Positions 14,804 to 23,421 of a DNA stretch of 56,910 bases are shown here, piece by piece; position 1 is the first letter of the stretch; each line of letters opens with the position of its first letter. Made by a program: the position numbers and the translations under genes. Origin of the DNA: Polaromonas sp. GTDB lineage: Bacteria; Pseudomonadota; Gammaproteobacteria; Burkholderiales; Burkholderiaceae. The notes below the pieces were generated by a model, which searched no databases, was not told the DNA's origin, and saw nothing but the letters and a program-made list of their open reading frames with translations. The stretch is taken from the NCBI GenBank assembly GCA_013823505.1, contig PNMH01000016.1, forward strand, positions 1-56,910, in the 5' to 3' direction.

Positions 14804-17721
14804 ATCCCACCTCCGACTTCGTCAAGGAGCAGCCTCGCTTTGATCGCCACCAACCAACCCCTCAAGCCTGCGGTTCGCTCAGCGGTGGGCGCCGTGCACT
14901 TTGCGTCCGCGTAAGGGTTGATCCGTAGGTAGGACATGGGTCGATCTGACCGCCAGACTGCGGCTTCCAGGTACGGGTTGAACTTCAGTTCCTGGATGAA
15001 AAGGTCTGTGACCGTTTTGATCACCGTCTGGTCGCCAAGAACGTGGGTGGGTATGGAGGTGGCCACGTAGGCCGCGCTTCCTTTCTTGCCCGAAGGTGGG
15101 GAGCTCTGAACCATGGTCCGAATGTTTCCGCGCGCCAAGTGAGCATGAAGTAACAGTTGCAGCATGGGGCGTCCGACCGCGATAGGGATGAGCGGAATAT
15201 TCACGCCACGACCGTGCTGCTCCCAGCACGTCACTGCAGCGCGCATGACGTCCCGACTCACGGCTAGGTCCAACGTCCTCGAGAACGCAGACCAAAAATC
15301 CGTGCCGCAATCACCCGCATCGACCCGCATGAATGCCAGCCGTTTCTCCAGGGTCGGCACTGACTGAACGCCTCGAGTTTTGTTGGGGAAGTGGAGCCGG
15401 TAGACACCTGCTACCCAAACATCCAGGCGCTGGTGCAGTTGATCGAAGAGTGGTTGTTCAATGCCCGCGATTCGCGCCACCGACGCCGGGGAATCTCCTC
15501 GTTGAAGTCGAGCAATCGCGTCGGCCAGCACCACGACCGAGATCGGTTTTGCCAATGTTGCCCTGGTTTTGAGCGGGATGGGGTCGGCCCACTGAAATGG
15601 CTCTGAGGCGAGTTGCATGCCCATCGCGGCCCCGTGCTGCTCCAGCATCCGTAGCCAATGGTCTGTGACGGCACGGCCTTGGCGGCGTGCAGCCTGGACC
15701 AACGAATTGCCCTGAAGCGGCGGGTTTCGGTAGGTCAGGGTGTTGAACACTTGCGCCTGCTTGTCGGCGGTGGCCTGAAGTGCTTTCTGCAACCCAAGGT
15801 CGATCCACAGTCGCAGTGAGCTCTCGTAAAGATGGGAATAGCTGCGCAAAGTGGTCAAAGGGATGGCGTGACCAGCCGCGGTTGCTACCACTTGGAGTGG
15901 GTTGATGTCCGGCAAAGCAATCGAGCTTAGGGCGCTTGCCACTTGTTCGCTGATGACCGCGTGCCGCAGATCGTGAAGGCGCATCGTAGGGCACCCACTT
16001 GCCCGTTTCACCAGCTGATTCAGCAAGGCCTGAACGGCACCAGGACGGTACCGCTTTTTGTCGGAGTTCTTGTCACCCAGAAAGTAGGCGGACGTGTTGC
16101 CCGTTTCCCGGCTACGCAGCTCGTGCCAATCACGAATGATCTCGATGGATGCCGGGTTGCGAACGATCAGTCGGCGCTGGCTTGTGATGGTCTTCAGCCG
16201 ACCGCGTCCGGCACGATGCACGACTTCTATCTGGCAGTACTCACCTAGCACGTCTTTTCCGAAGGCGATGTTGGCCATGACCAGGCGGGTCAGGTCCTGG
16301 TGGCGAACCGCACATTCGCTTGCGATCGCAAGCATCACGCGGGCAATGTGGCCTGTTCTGGGATCGGTTGCCTTGGAGCAAGCGCTCAGACACCACGCGA
16401 TTTCGTGGTTCCACAGTACGTTGGCTTGCACGCGCAAGCCAACTCTGGCCTGCTGTGACTCTCCATTGTCCGTGGACGCGCCAGCTTTTCCGTCGATGGC
16501 GGTCGCAAGTTGTTCCGTATCAAAGACCGTCTCGAGGTACCCCTGAAAACTCATCAGCGCGGCCGATGTGGCGGCTCGCATCCCGGCGGTTTTGCCCGCG
16601 CAGATTGCTGAATACAGTATTCCAAGGAAAAGAGGATCCCAGTCGGCGGGCTCAGACTCGAGGCTCTTCAGGCCTTGGCCCAGTGCCAGGAGTGCGGCGC
16701 TGGCGTACTGGCGCACGGTGCTGGCCGCGGGATTGGACGAACTCACTGTGCCAAATTCGCACATGTGGCAGATCCAGCCCACCAGCACCACAGTGCAAGG
16801 GTTGTTGCCGCTCAGACTCAGGTTGAGATTGAGAAGTCCCTCGATCCACAGCCGCTTGGTCAGCCCGTCGATACCGCTTGGGTGCTGGACTTGGAGCACT
16901 TCCAAGGCGAGCTTAAGCATGTTCTCATCGAACCCTGATCCTGTGGCGGCATCCAGGTGTTCGAGCAGCTTGTCGGTCTGATATTCCTCAGGCACGTCGT
17001 CAGCCTCGGGCGTACGATCTGGGACGAGTGCCTGACCTGTCTCAAGTCGCGCCCACGCAGCCCGGTCGACCGCAGTGAGCACGAATATCCCCGAACAGTG
17101 CGCAAAAAGTGGTCCTGGAAGATGTTCGCTCCACCAGGCCAGCTGTTCGGATGCCAGCGCCAGGATCGGGTCGCGCTCGCCGACGTAAAACTCCTGCGCC
17201 CGGAGCCAGTGTCGAAGTGGAGCGCTGAGATCCCCAACCTTGCAGTGGAAGACAGGTGTTTTGTGAGCTGGCTTGGCTTCATCAAGCGCAACGGCAGTTG
17301 CTTCTGAACCATCGCCCGTTTCGTGAGGCACCGGTTGCAGGGCAGGGGCCTGGGGCCACACGCTCAACGTCAGGGGATGAATGACCCGGCGTTCGATCCT
17401 GTTATGCGGACCCTCTGTCCACTCGATCGCGATGTTTTCGCCGCACCTGTATGGCTGTGACGCGCTGGCGGCGAGGCTGGAAAACTGTTCCGGCCGAATG
17501 CCGTCAAGGCAGACCAGCCTAGCCGCCAGAATGCCCAGTGCGTCCAACTCAGCAGGGGCATGGGAAGCGTTGAATACGCATGTCTGTGTCACCTGCTCGA
17601 AACGGCGTGCGGATGCACGGGACTGCACTGTGAACTGCCAATTGACGCCTTCCGAGGGAGTACCCGTGATCTTGATGGCTTGGGAGTCTGGGCGGATCTT
17701 GGGTGGGCTGACTGTTTTCAT
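14797..17721 (-). CDS. Very large tyrosine recombinase (974 aa) of the right-end trio
   Basis: A 974-aa protein, two to three times the usual integrase length. The catalytic domain lies mid-protein: R473 in ECAVRHQDLTRL, H583-x-x-R586 in HDLRHAV, H618 in AAGHAIPL and the putative nucleophile Y628 in RSYSHLY; the H618-Y628 spacing of 10 is normal for the family. About 450 residues precede and ~340 follow this core, the latter containing what may be a second DNA-binding region (VVVLADAIARLQRGDSPASVARIAGI, ~710-735). It starts within the upstream stop (ATGA) and overlaps the downstream gene by 7 bp. The complete catalytic set argues that it is active and separate in role from the left-end integrase. 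Confidence 0.85.
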   Translation of the reverse strand: MKTVSPPKIRPDSQAIKITGTPSEGVNWQFTVQSRASARRFEQVTQTCVFNASHAPAELDALGILAARLVCLDGIRPEQFSSLAASASQPYRCGENIAIEWTEGPHNRIERRVIHPLTLSVWPQAPALQPVPHETGDGSEATAVALDEAKPAHKTPVFHCKVGDLSAPLRHWLRAQEFYVGERDPILALASEQLAWWSEHLPGPLFAHCSGIFVLTAVDRAAWARLETGQALVPDRTPEADDVPEEYQTDKLLEHLDAATGSGFDENMLKLALEVLQVQHPSGIDGLTKRLWIEGLLNLNLSLSGNNPCTVVLVGWICHMCEFGTVSSSNPAASTVRQYASAALLALGQGLKSLESEPADWDPLFLGILYSAICAGKTAGMRAATSAALMSFQGYLETVFDTEQLATAIDGKAGASTDNGESQQARVGLRVQANVLWNHEIAWCLSACSKATDPRTGHIARVMLAIASECAVRHQDLTRLVMANIAFGKDVLGEYCQIEVVHRAGRGRLKTITSQRRLIVRNPASIEIIRDWHELRSRETGNTSAYFLGDKNSDKKRYRPGAVQALLNQLVKRASGCPTMRLHDLRHAVISEQVASALSSIALPDINPLQVVATAAGHAIPLTTLRSYSHLYESSLRLWIDLGLQKALQATADKQAQVFNTLTYRNPPLQGNSLVQAARRQGRAVTDHWLRMLEQHGAAMGMQLASEPFQWADPIPLKTRATLAKPISVVVLADAIARLQRGDSPASVARIAGIEQPLFDQLHQRLDVWVAGVYRLHFPNKTRGVQSVPTLEKRLAFMRVDAGDCGTDFWSAFSRTLDLAVSRDVMRAAVTCWEQHGRGVNIPLIPIAVGRPMLQLLLHAHLARGNIRTMVQSSPPSGKKGSAAYVATSIPTHVLGDQTVIKTVTDLFIQELKFNPYLEAAVWRSDRPMSYLRINPYADAKCTAPTAERTAGLRGWLVAIKARLLLDEVGGGIC

Positions 17722-19853
17722 GCGTAGGCCTTCTCAATGTCTGACTTCCTGATGTCGCCCTGACTCAGACCGGCAATTGGAGGACCCAGCAGCTGCTTGG
17801 CAATGCGCTGCTGCGCACTGGAGGTGCGACGCACATAAGTAGTGAGAACGTTGGGAGAGAAACCTGAAGCGGGCTCCTGACCCTCGGTGAAATGGCGAAG
17901 GAAGGCGTCGATGTCGCTGGAGGAAACACCTTGGTGGCGCAAGTGGTTTTCCATCACCTTGCGGCCCACGTCAGGGGCCAGTTCAAAGCCGGGGATCAAC
18001 GATACGGTGAACTCGCCCGAACCGATCGGGTCAACGTCGTCGTTGTCATTCACCAGCATGAGCAGCCGTTGGTTATCGCTGTTCGCGACAGCCATGCAGG
18101 CATTCCCGAACGGGGTGTTGCGCCCCATCAGTTTGTACATGCGCTCTGCAGTGGCTTGGCAATGCGCCTTGTACAACAGGATGATCATCGCGACGTAGGC
18201 GCACAAGGGCACGGGTTGGTGGCCGCGGTCCTGCGTTGTGTACTTGTCGTGGATGGCCACCCACCCGTCGTTGTCTGCATCGATGCAGGCGGGGAGTTCA
18301 ATGTGCCTGGTCTCGCGAAGGGCCAGAAGAATGGACAGGCGCCAAGCGCACAGGCGGGTGTATGCGTTGTGGAATTTCCGGACACTTTTCGCATTGGCGT
18401 TTTTGCTCGGGCGGCAACTCTCGGCTTGCGCACCCAGCGCTGCATCGTGCAGCTGAACGTTCTGCGCGTTGGGAACCAGTCTGGAGCCAACACCTTGTGC
18501 ATCTGGGGCGAGCTCCACCGCAGCGCCTAAGCCGAGCTCTGCATACAGGCTTTGCTCAAGTTCATGAAATTCGGTGGCCGACACCACGGCGTAGTGCAGC
18601 TTGGAGCGGGGGATGATTCCCAGGTCCCCGCTGAGCAATGCGGCATGGAGTTTGTTTACCCCCTTCAGGCGCAGGTGCAAGGCCAGCGTGTAACGCAACC
18701 TGGACCAAGTGGGCTTGAGTTCATCCGGGCTGGGGAAAATGCTGCCCTCGGGATCAGGCGCACGTTCGTCTGGATACAGCTCAGACAAGTTTTTGGCATG
18801 CGGATAGCGCCGAAGCCTGGCTAAAAGGTTCTTATGAACATCCAGTGGCAACCGGATCTGAATCCGATGGATCGAGGGGATGCACCCGGGGAGTGCCTTG
18901 CCAGCTTGGTTGACTGCGATGCTCAAATCCAGTTCGATCACGCCCCGCGCAACATCTATATAAGAGAGGCCCTCCGGTCGAGGAGCCAGCCCAAGCTCAA
19001 GCGAAGGCGCGACTTCTGCAGAAAGCCCCGTGCGCAGGACCACGAGTCCGACCATCCCTTTGAGGGTGTCTTGTTTCAGCTCCCCGGCAATCACTTTGGC
19101 GGCCAATTGAAACTGGGATTGCGGCAGGAGGCGGTGGTCCAATGCGCCAGCGATATGGGATGCCTTCGTGTTGAGTGCGGAGCACAGCACCTGTGAGCGA
19201 ATCCGCTCGGTTGCTGTTTGAGGCGGCACAGGTGTTTTTCCCCCGTACTCGCGTACCACTTCCCGCCAATATCGCCTCAACGTGTAGAGCCAGTTGACAG
19301 ACGTGTCGCCCTCCTGGACGTCCTCCCAAAGAAGATGATCCAGCTGCGCTTTTGAAAACGGATCAAAGCTGTTCAATTGAACGAGGTCTTTCGCAAGACT
19401 CTCTGATACGGGCTTCTTGAGGTGGAAGGCACGCAGAACCGCACACGCGGCGAGAACCAAAACAGCCTCGTTGGTACAGTCGCTGAATCCCAGGCTTGCA
19501 AACGCGACCCAGGCAGGATGCTTGGATTTCTTGCCGTCGAGCCTAGAAGGAGAAGAGCCGTAGGTGGACTCGAAGGTCCCCACCAAGCTGTCTCGAAAGC
19601 CTTGCGCGTCCCTCATCAGAGCATGGATCCGTGGATCTGGATCTTTCAGACGCACCATTACAAGTTGAAGTCCAGCAATGAGGGTGCAGACTACTTCCAG
19701 GGAGCATGGGGCCTTGTCGACCGCCTTCAGGTACGTGGCTAGTCGTTCCTGAAAGCTGTTGGTGCTTTCGCTCGCTGTTGTGATCAACCCTGCAGTCGAG
19801 CTGCTGGTGATGTCCCGAAAGGGTGAGGGCCTTGAGTGAAGCTCGGTGTTCAT
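17718..19853 (-). CDS. Large recombinase-like protein, first gene of the right-end trio
   Basis: Encodes 711 aa from the ATG at 19853, chosen for its GGAG ribosome-binding site; in-frame ATG 19982 and TTG 20036 would add 43 or 61 residues. The C-terminal part resembles a tyrosine-recombinase catalytic fold with decay. ILLALRETRHIEL looks like box I. DKYTTQDRGHQPVPL could be the beta-hairpin region. NHLRHQGVSSSDIDAFLRHFTEG has the Arg and a later His, but Asn where the HxxR His should be. A Tyr follows in LTTYVRR. It is probably catalytically weakened and may act as a partner to the 974-aa recombinase. The rest of the protein is unrecognised. It is the operon's promoter-proximal gene. Confidence 0.72.
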   Translation of the reverse strand: MNTELHSRPSPFRDITSSSTAGLITTASESTNSFQERLATYLKAVDKAPCSLEVVCTLIAGLQLVMVRLKDPDPRIHALMRDAQGFRDSLVGTFESTYGSSPSRLDGKKSKHPAWVAFASLGFSDCTNEAVLVLAACAVLRAFHLKKPVSESLAKDLVQLNSFDPFSKAQLDHLLWEDVQEGDTSVNWLYTLRRYWREVVREYGGKTPVPPQTATERIRSQVLCSALNTKASHIAGALDHRLLPQSQFQLAAKVIAGELKQDTLKGMVGLVVLRTGLSAEVAPSLELGLAPRPEGLSYIDVARGVIELDLSIAVNQAGKALPGCIPSIHRIQIRLPLDVHKNLLARLRRYPHAKNLSELYPDERAPDPEGSIFPSPDELKPTWSRLRYTLALHLRLKGVNKLHAALLSGDLGIIPRSKLHYAVVSATEFHELEQSLYAELGLGAAVELAPDAQGVGSRLVPNAQNVQLHDAALGAQAESCRPSKNANAKSVRKFHNAYTRLCAWRLSILLALRETRHIELPACIDADNDGWVAIHDKYTTQDRGHQPVPLCAYVAMIILLYKAHCQATAERMYKLMGRNTPFGNACMAVANSDNQRLLMLVNDNDDVDPIGSGEFTVSLIPGFELAPDVGRKVMENHLRHQGVSSSDIDAFLRHFTEGQEPASGFSPNVLTTYVRRTSSAQQRIAKQLLGPPIAGLSQGDIRKSDIEKAYA

Positions 19854-20151
19854 TGGCTTCGCTCCACCAGAGAGAGCCACCCGAATGTGGGTGAGGCCGG
19901 CGTACAGCTGTCGGATGCTGCTGTCCCTTGCGACGCGTCCGCTTGGGCCTTGAGCCAGCATGAAGGACAGACGCGTGTCCATGAATGCGCTCGGTTGTGC
20001 TCTACAGTGGGCTCGGTGTGTGATCTTGAGAAGCAATGGGATGGGGTCATGGGGGGTGATGCCTCAGGTGGAAGTACCGTTCCCAGAATCTCGACCAGCG
20101 CTTTGCGAACTTTAGGGAGCTTCCATCGGAGATGTATCGCTTTATTACGGA

Positions 20152-20207
20152 GATATCACTTACACCGGATTCATGATACTTAGACCAAAGGTGATATCAC
20201 TTACACC
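20152..20207. repeat. Two exact 15-bp direct repeats upstream of the recombinase trio
   Basis: GATATCACTTACACC occurs at 20152-20166 and again at 20193-20207, offset by 41 bp or about four helical turns. The second copy is embedded in the palindrome AGGTGATATCACTT (20189-20202), and a related AAGTGATCACC lies at 20237-20247. They are placed like operators for the trio promoter or arm-type recombinase sites near the right end. Confidence 0.65.
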
Positions 20208-20895
20208 CAAACTTAGTGATGAGGTGAAGCCGAATCAAGTGATCACCGGGGAATGAAGTCAAGGCAAACTTGTATGACTTCATCGGACGCTTTGTCCTGC
20301 TTGAGTCCACCGTAGTTGAAGCGGCATGGAGAGATGAAGAGCGATGCGAATGAGCCCGGCTCAGCGCGTTCGGTCGCCTGTAATGTGGAATGCACTGCCT
20401 GCGAGGACTTGCAGAGTGCCTGCTCAGTTGTGGATCTGATGCGTGCGTTCTCCACTGGCGAAATGGGAACTTCTGATCGTAGGATGGAGTGCATATGCGA
20501 GGACACACCGTGCAATGGGATGCACCACGCAAGATTCCCTCATCCATAAAGAATGAACAGCCTTTTCGCTGATTGCATCTTGAGGATGGTGAGAGCGAAC
20601 GAGGGGTAATCCGGGAGGGCCTCGCCGCATGTGGTGAAGACGTCTCCACTTGCTACCCAAGGGTCGCAACTTACTCTGCTAGAATTTGGTTAATCGAGTC
20701 ATAGTTTGGCGCACCAAGATGACAGTAGATGCGACTCGACGCTGTAGGCGTTCAATCGTTGTCAGACGTTGATTCTTAGGTGCTGGCGTAAGTGGTTGTT
20801 TTGGCTCAGGTTTTTCTCGTGCAGTGTTTTCATCAACGATTGAGGTCTGCCGAACTCGTTGAAAGTCGATGCGTGTACACAGTAGAAAGTGCCGT
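20208..20895. other. Non-coding right-end region of the island
   Basis: Nearly 700 bp of less GC-rich DNA without a supportable gene; open frames on both strands here lack ribosome-binding sites and any family resemblance. With the adjoining 19854-20151 it forms the leader and promoter region of the leftward trio. Apart from the AAGTGATCACC palindrome at 20237 I see no further structured element until the tRNA fragment. Confidence 0.5.
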
Positions 20896-20938
20896 CTCAT
20901 AACCCAGGTCGCAAGTTCAAATCTTGCCCGCGCAACCA
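20896..20938 (+). other. 3' fragment of an initiator-type tRNA (probable attachment site)
   Basis: CTCATAA (anticodon loop with CAT) is followed by CCCAG, a short variable region, a perfect 5-bp T-stem (GCAAG/CTTGC) around TTCAAAT, an acceptor strand CCGCGCA and ACCA. The order and sequence resemble tRNA-fMet. The acceptor 5' strand, D-arm and anticodon 5' stem are missing in the 100 bp upstream, so this is a displaced 3' end of the kind left by integration into a tRNA gene. A terminator follows at 20966, as would follow a real tRNA. Confidence 0.7.
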
Positions 20939-20965
20939 ACCAGATCAAGCAATCGCTTGGCAACG

Positions 20966-20991
20966 AAGCCCTCGGTAACGAGGGCTTTTTT
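20966..20991 (+). terminator. Rho-independent terminator after the tRNA fragment
   Basis: A perfect 9-bp stem (AAGCCCTCG/CGAGGGCTT) with a GTAA loop, ending in six T. It sits 28 bp after the CCA of the tRNA fragment, consistent with the original tRNA transcript's terminator. Confidence 0.88.
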
Positions 20992-21119
20992 GTTTGTGCC
21001 GACGTTTGTGGCGGAGTCTGCCGCCGCAGAAATGCGCTTTCGCTTGAGGGCTTCTGCCCCCAGCAGGCCATTGCACGGTTCGCTGTTTTTTCCACCCATC
21101 CCTCAGGAGTATTGTTCCA

Positions 21120-22202
21120 ATGGATCGTCGTTCCCTGATCAAGAACGCTGGCATCGCCGGCGTGCTGACCACCGGTATTGCCCCCGCCGTGCATGCGCAG
21201 GCTGCTGTTCGCTGGCGCCTGGCGTCCAGCTTCCCGAAATCACTGCCCACCATCTTTGGTTCGGCTGAGAAGTTTTCCGAGACCGTCAAGGCTTTGTCGG
21301 GTGGCAAGTTCGAGGTCTCCGTGCACGCTGCTGGCGACATCGTGCCTGCATTCGGTGTGGTGGATGCCATTCAGGACAACACGATTGAAATGGCGCAAAC
21401 CGCGCCCTATTACTTCACTGGCAAGGATTCGATCTTTGCGTTCGGCTGTGCCGTGCCCTTTGGCTTGACCGCGCGCCACATGGATGCCTGGATGGAGCAC
21501 GGCAACGGCCGCAAGCTGATGGACGAGTTCTACGGCAAGTTCAATATTGTCTCCATGAGCTCCGGCAACACCGGCACCCAGATGGGTGGCTGGTACCGCA
21601 AGGAAATCAAGACCGTCGCCGACCTCAAGGGTCTGAAGATGCGCATGGGTGGCGGCCTGTTCGGCGAAGCCATGGCCAAGCTGGGCGTGGTGGCGCAGAA
21701 CATGCCCGCCGGCGAGGTTTACCAGGCGCTGGAAAAAGGCACGTTGGACGCCACTGAATTTGTGGGCCCGTTCGACGACGAGCGCCTGGGCTTCAACAAG
21801 GTCGCTCCGTTCTATTACTACCCCGGCTGGTGGGAAGGTGGCGCGGAGTTGGAGTTCTTCATCAACAAGAAGGCGTTCGACGCGCTGTCGCCCGAGAACA
21901 AGGCGATCGTGCGTGCAGCAGGCGCTGTGGCCGCTCGCGACATGACCGCCAAGTACGACGCCCAGAACCCTGCCGCGTTGAAACGCCTGGTGGCAGGTGG
22001 CACCAAGCTCATGCCGTTCTCCAAGGCCATCATGGACGCCGGCTTCAAGGCGTCGATGGAAGTGTTTGCGACGCACGAGGCCAAGTCGCCCGAGTTCAAG
22101 AAGATCCACCAGGACATGCGCGCCTTCCAGCGCGACCAGATCCTGTGGAGCCGCTTCTCCGAGTGGCGCTACGACAGCTACATCACCACCGCGAAGATCT
22201 GA
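21120..22202 (+). CDS. TRAP transporter solute-binding protein (DctP family)
   Basis: Encodes 360 aa with a Tat-like signal (DRRSLIKNAGIAGVLTTGIAPAVHAQ in sections, twin Arg at residues 3-4), so it is probably exported folded. The mature part has the DctP fold: RWRLASSFPKSLPTIFGSAEKF, a G-G-WYRKEIKTVADLKGLKMRMGG segment that binds the ligand carboxylate, and a YQALEKGTLDATEFVGPFDD block. The family binds C4-dicarboxylates, 2-oxo acids or aromatic acids; the WYR...GLKMR and WWEGG features suggest the alpha-keto-acid/lactate-type subgroup. No DctQ or DctM membrane genes adjoin it, so its partners must be elsewhere. AGGAG precedes the start. Confidence 0.92.
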   Translation: MDRRSLIKNAGIAGVLTTGIAPAVHAQAAVRWRLASSFPKSLPTIFGSAEKFSETVKALSGGKFEVSVHAAGDIVPAFGVVDAIQDNTIEMAQTAPYYFTGKDSIFAFGCAVPFGLTARHMDAWMEHGNGRKLMDEFYGKFNIVSMSSGNTGTQMGGWYRKEIKTVADLKGLKMRMGGGLFGEAMAKLGVVAQNMPAGEVYQALEKGTLDATEFVGPFDDERLGFNKVAPFYYYPGWWEGGAELEFFINKKAFDALSPENKAIVRAAGAVAARDMTAKYDAQNPAALKRLVAGGTKLMPFSKAIMDAGFKASMEVFATHEAKSPEFKKIHQDMRAFQRDQILWSRFSEWRYDSYITTAKI

Positions 22203-22276
22203 CCGCCGGAGGCCGCCGGTTGCCCGGCGGTGCTTTGCTGTCATCCGCTGGTGGGGGGCAGACCTGAAAATCAGGC

Positions 22277-22663
22277 ATGTCCTCGCCAGCATCCCACCGC
22301 AACGCCCAGCCCGCAGACCTCCGGTCCCGGGTCTGGGCGTTGCTGTTTCTGGTGGGAGTGTTGACCTCCATGCCGGCGCGCAGCCAGGCCCTGGACTTCG
22401 CCAGGGATTGCATGCAAGTGGCCGCGGAGGGATTGATCATGAACACCTCGCCCACGTGCTTGAGAGCGTTCCGCAGCGATCCTGCGGCCCGTGCGCAGTT
22501 CGTCCAGCTCATCGAGGTCACGATGGCGCAGGCCGAATCCAACGAGCGGGAAGCAAGAGCTGCAACAACGCCAGCCCAATCGGTGCGCCGACTGTTCGAC
22601 AAGGCAACGCTTGAATCGGGTCGGGCGGTGGGTGTGGGAGGCATCTACTACGGCGCCCAGTAG
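22277..22663 (+). CDS. Hypothetical secreted protein
   Basis: Encodes 128 aa with a basic N-terminus and hydrophobic stretch VWALLFLVGVLTSMPA (residues ~19-34) ending at a likely signal-peptidase site before QALDFARDC. The mature part is short, contains two Cys (DCMQ and PTCL) that may form a disulfide, and ends IYYGAQ. No family is recognised. It lies between the TRAP protein and the YebC gene in the same direction. Confidence 0.55.
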   Translation: MSSPASHRNAQPADLRSRVWALLFLVGVLTSMPARSQALDFARDCMQVAAEGLIMNTSPTCLRAFRSDPAARAQFVQLIEVTMAQAESNEREARAATTPAQSVRRLFDKATLESGRAVGVGGIYYGAQ

Positions 22664-22704
22664 CTGACGCGTAAACTCGCGCGTCAACTCAAAGGAAGAT
22701 TGCC

Positions 22705-23418
22705 ATGGGCGCGCAGTGGAAAGCAAAACACAAGGATCTGGCGGCCAACGCCAAAGGCAGGCTGTTCGGCAAGCTGGCCAAGGACATCATGATCGCCGCG
22801 CGGCACGGAGCCGACCCGGCTGCCAACGCGCGCCTGAGGCTGGTGGTCGAGCAGGCACGCAAGGTGTCCATGCCCAAGGAGACGCTGGACCGCGCCATCA
22901 AGAAGGGCGCCGGCCTCACCGGGGAAACCGTCCACTTCGAACACGTGATTTACGAAGGCTTCGCGCCGCACCGCGTGCCGGTGATGGTGGAGTGCCTGAC
23001 CGACAACGTGAACCGCGCCGCCTCCGACATGCGTGTGCTGTTTCGCAAGGGCCAGCTGGGCACCTCGGGTTCGGTGTCGTGGGACTTCGATCACCTTGGC
23101 ATCATTGAAGCCGAGGCATCCACGAAAGGCGCCGACCCGGAGCTGGCCGCCATCGAGGCGGGCGCGCAAGACTTCCACCCCGCTGACGACGACGGTGTGG
23201 TGGTGTTCCTCACCGACCCCACCGATCTCGACCTGGTGAGCCGGGCGCTGCCGGCGCAGGGCTTCACGGTGGTGTCGGCCAAGCTGGGCTACAAGCCCAA
23301 AAACCCGATCGATCCGGGCAGCCTGAGCGCCGAAAACCTCGAGGAGGTGGAGGCGTTTCTGGCCGCCCTTGACGCCAACGAAGACGTGCAGAACGTGTTT
23401 GCCGGACTGGGGGGCTGA
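22705..23418 (+). CDS. YebC/PmpR-family transcription/translation factor
   Basis: Encodes 237 aa, the normal length of the family. It opens [28 protein letters not shown], which is close to E. coli YeeN, the YebC paralogue. Also present are [15 protein letters not shown] and [31 protein letters not shown] and [10 protein letters not shown], all family hallmarks. YebC proteins bind DNA as regulators and some act on ribosomes stalled at proline-rich stretches; which applies here cannot be told. AAGGAAGA lies upstream of the start, and the BLUF gene follows after only 3 bp. Confidence 0.95.
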   Translation: MGAQWKAKHKDLAANAKGRLFGKLAKDIMIAARHGADPAANARLRLVVEQARKVSMPKETLDRAIKKGAGLTGETVHFEHVIYEGFAPHRVPVMVECLTDNVNRAASDMRVLFRKGQLGTSGSVSWDFDHLGIIEAEASTKGADPELAAIEAGAQDFHPADDDGVVVFLTDPTDLDLVSRALPAQGFTVVSAKLGYKPKNPIDPGSLSAENLEEVEAFLAALDANEDVQNVFAGLGG

Positions 23419-23421
23419 ACC

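Larger units (their letters stand above)
6937..20938. mobile_element. Integrative genomic island (approximate limits)
   Basis: Bounded on the right by a tRNA 3' fragment. It carries an HTH/Xis/integrase module at the left, a large divergent recombinase operon at the right, and island-type cargo between (LAGLIDADG-tailed protein, AAA+ ATPase, phosphatase, XRE regulator). No conjugation, phage structural or replication genes are visible, so it looks like a non-conjugative island. The left edge is given at the first island gene because no matching att sequence was found; the true element could extend further left and include the phn genes. Confidence 0.7.

Noticed and set aside
14797..20036. Conjugation or phage structural functions for the large trio proteins
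   Set aside because: No relaxase, ATPase or capsid motifs; the tyrosine-recombinase boxes explain the conserved parts better.
20197..20669. Leftward and rightward open frames of 77-150 aa in the island's right-end region
   Set aside because: No ribosome-binding site, no family resemblance, biased Ser/Arg composition; treated as non-coding.
20679..21194. A 171-aa leftward open frame spanning the tRNA fragment and the TRAP start
   Set aside because: It contains an ARFELATW-type string, the well-known artefact of translating the antisense of a tRNA T-arm, and overlaps the TRAP gene's start; not a gene.
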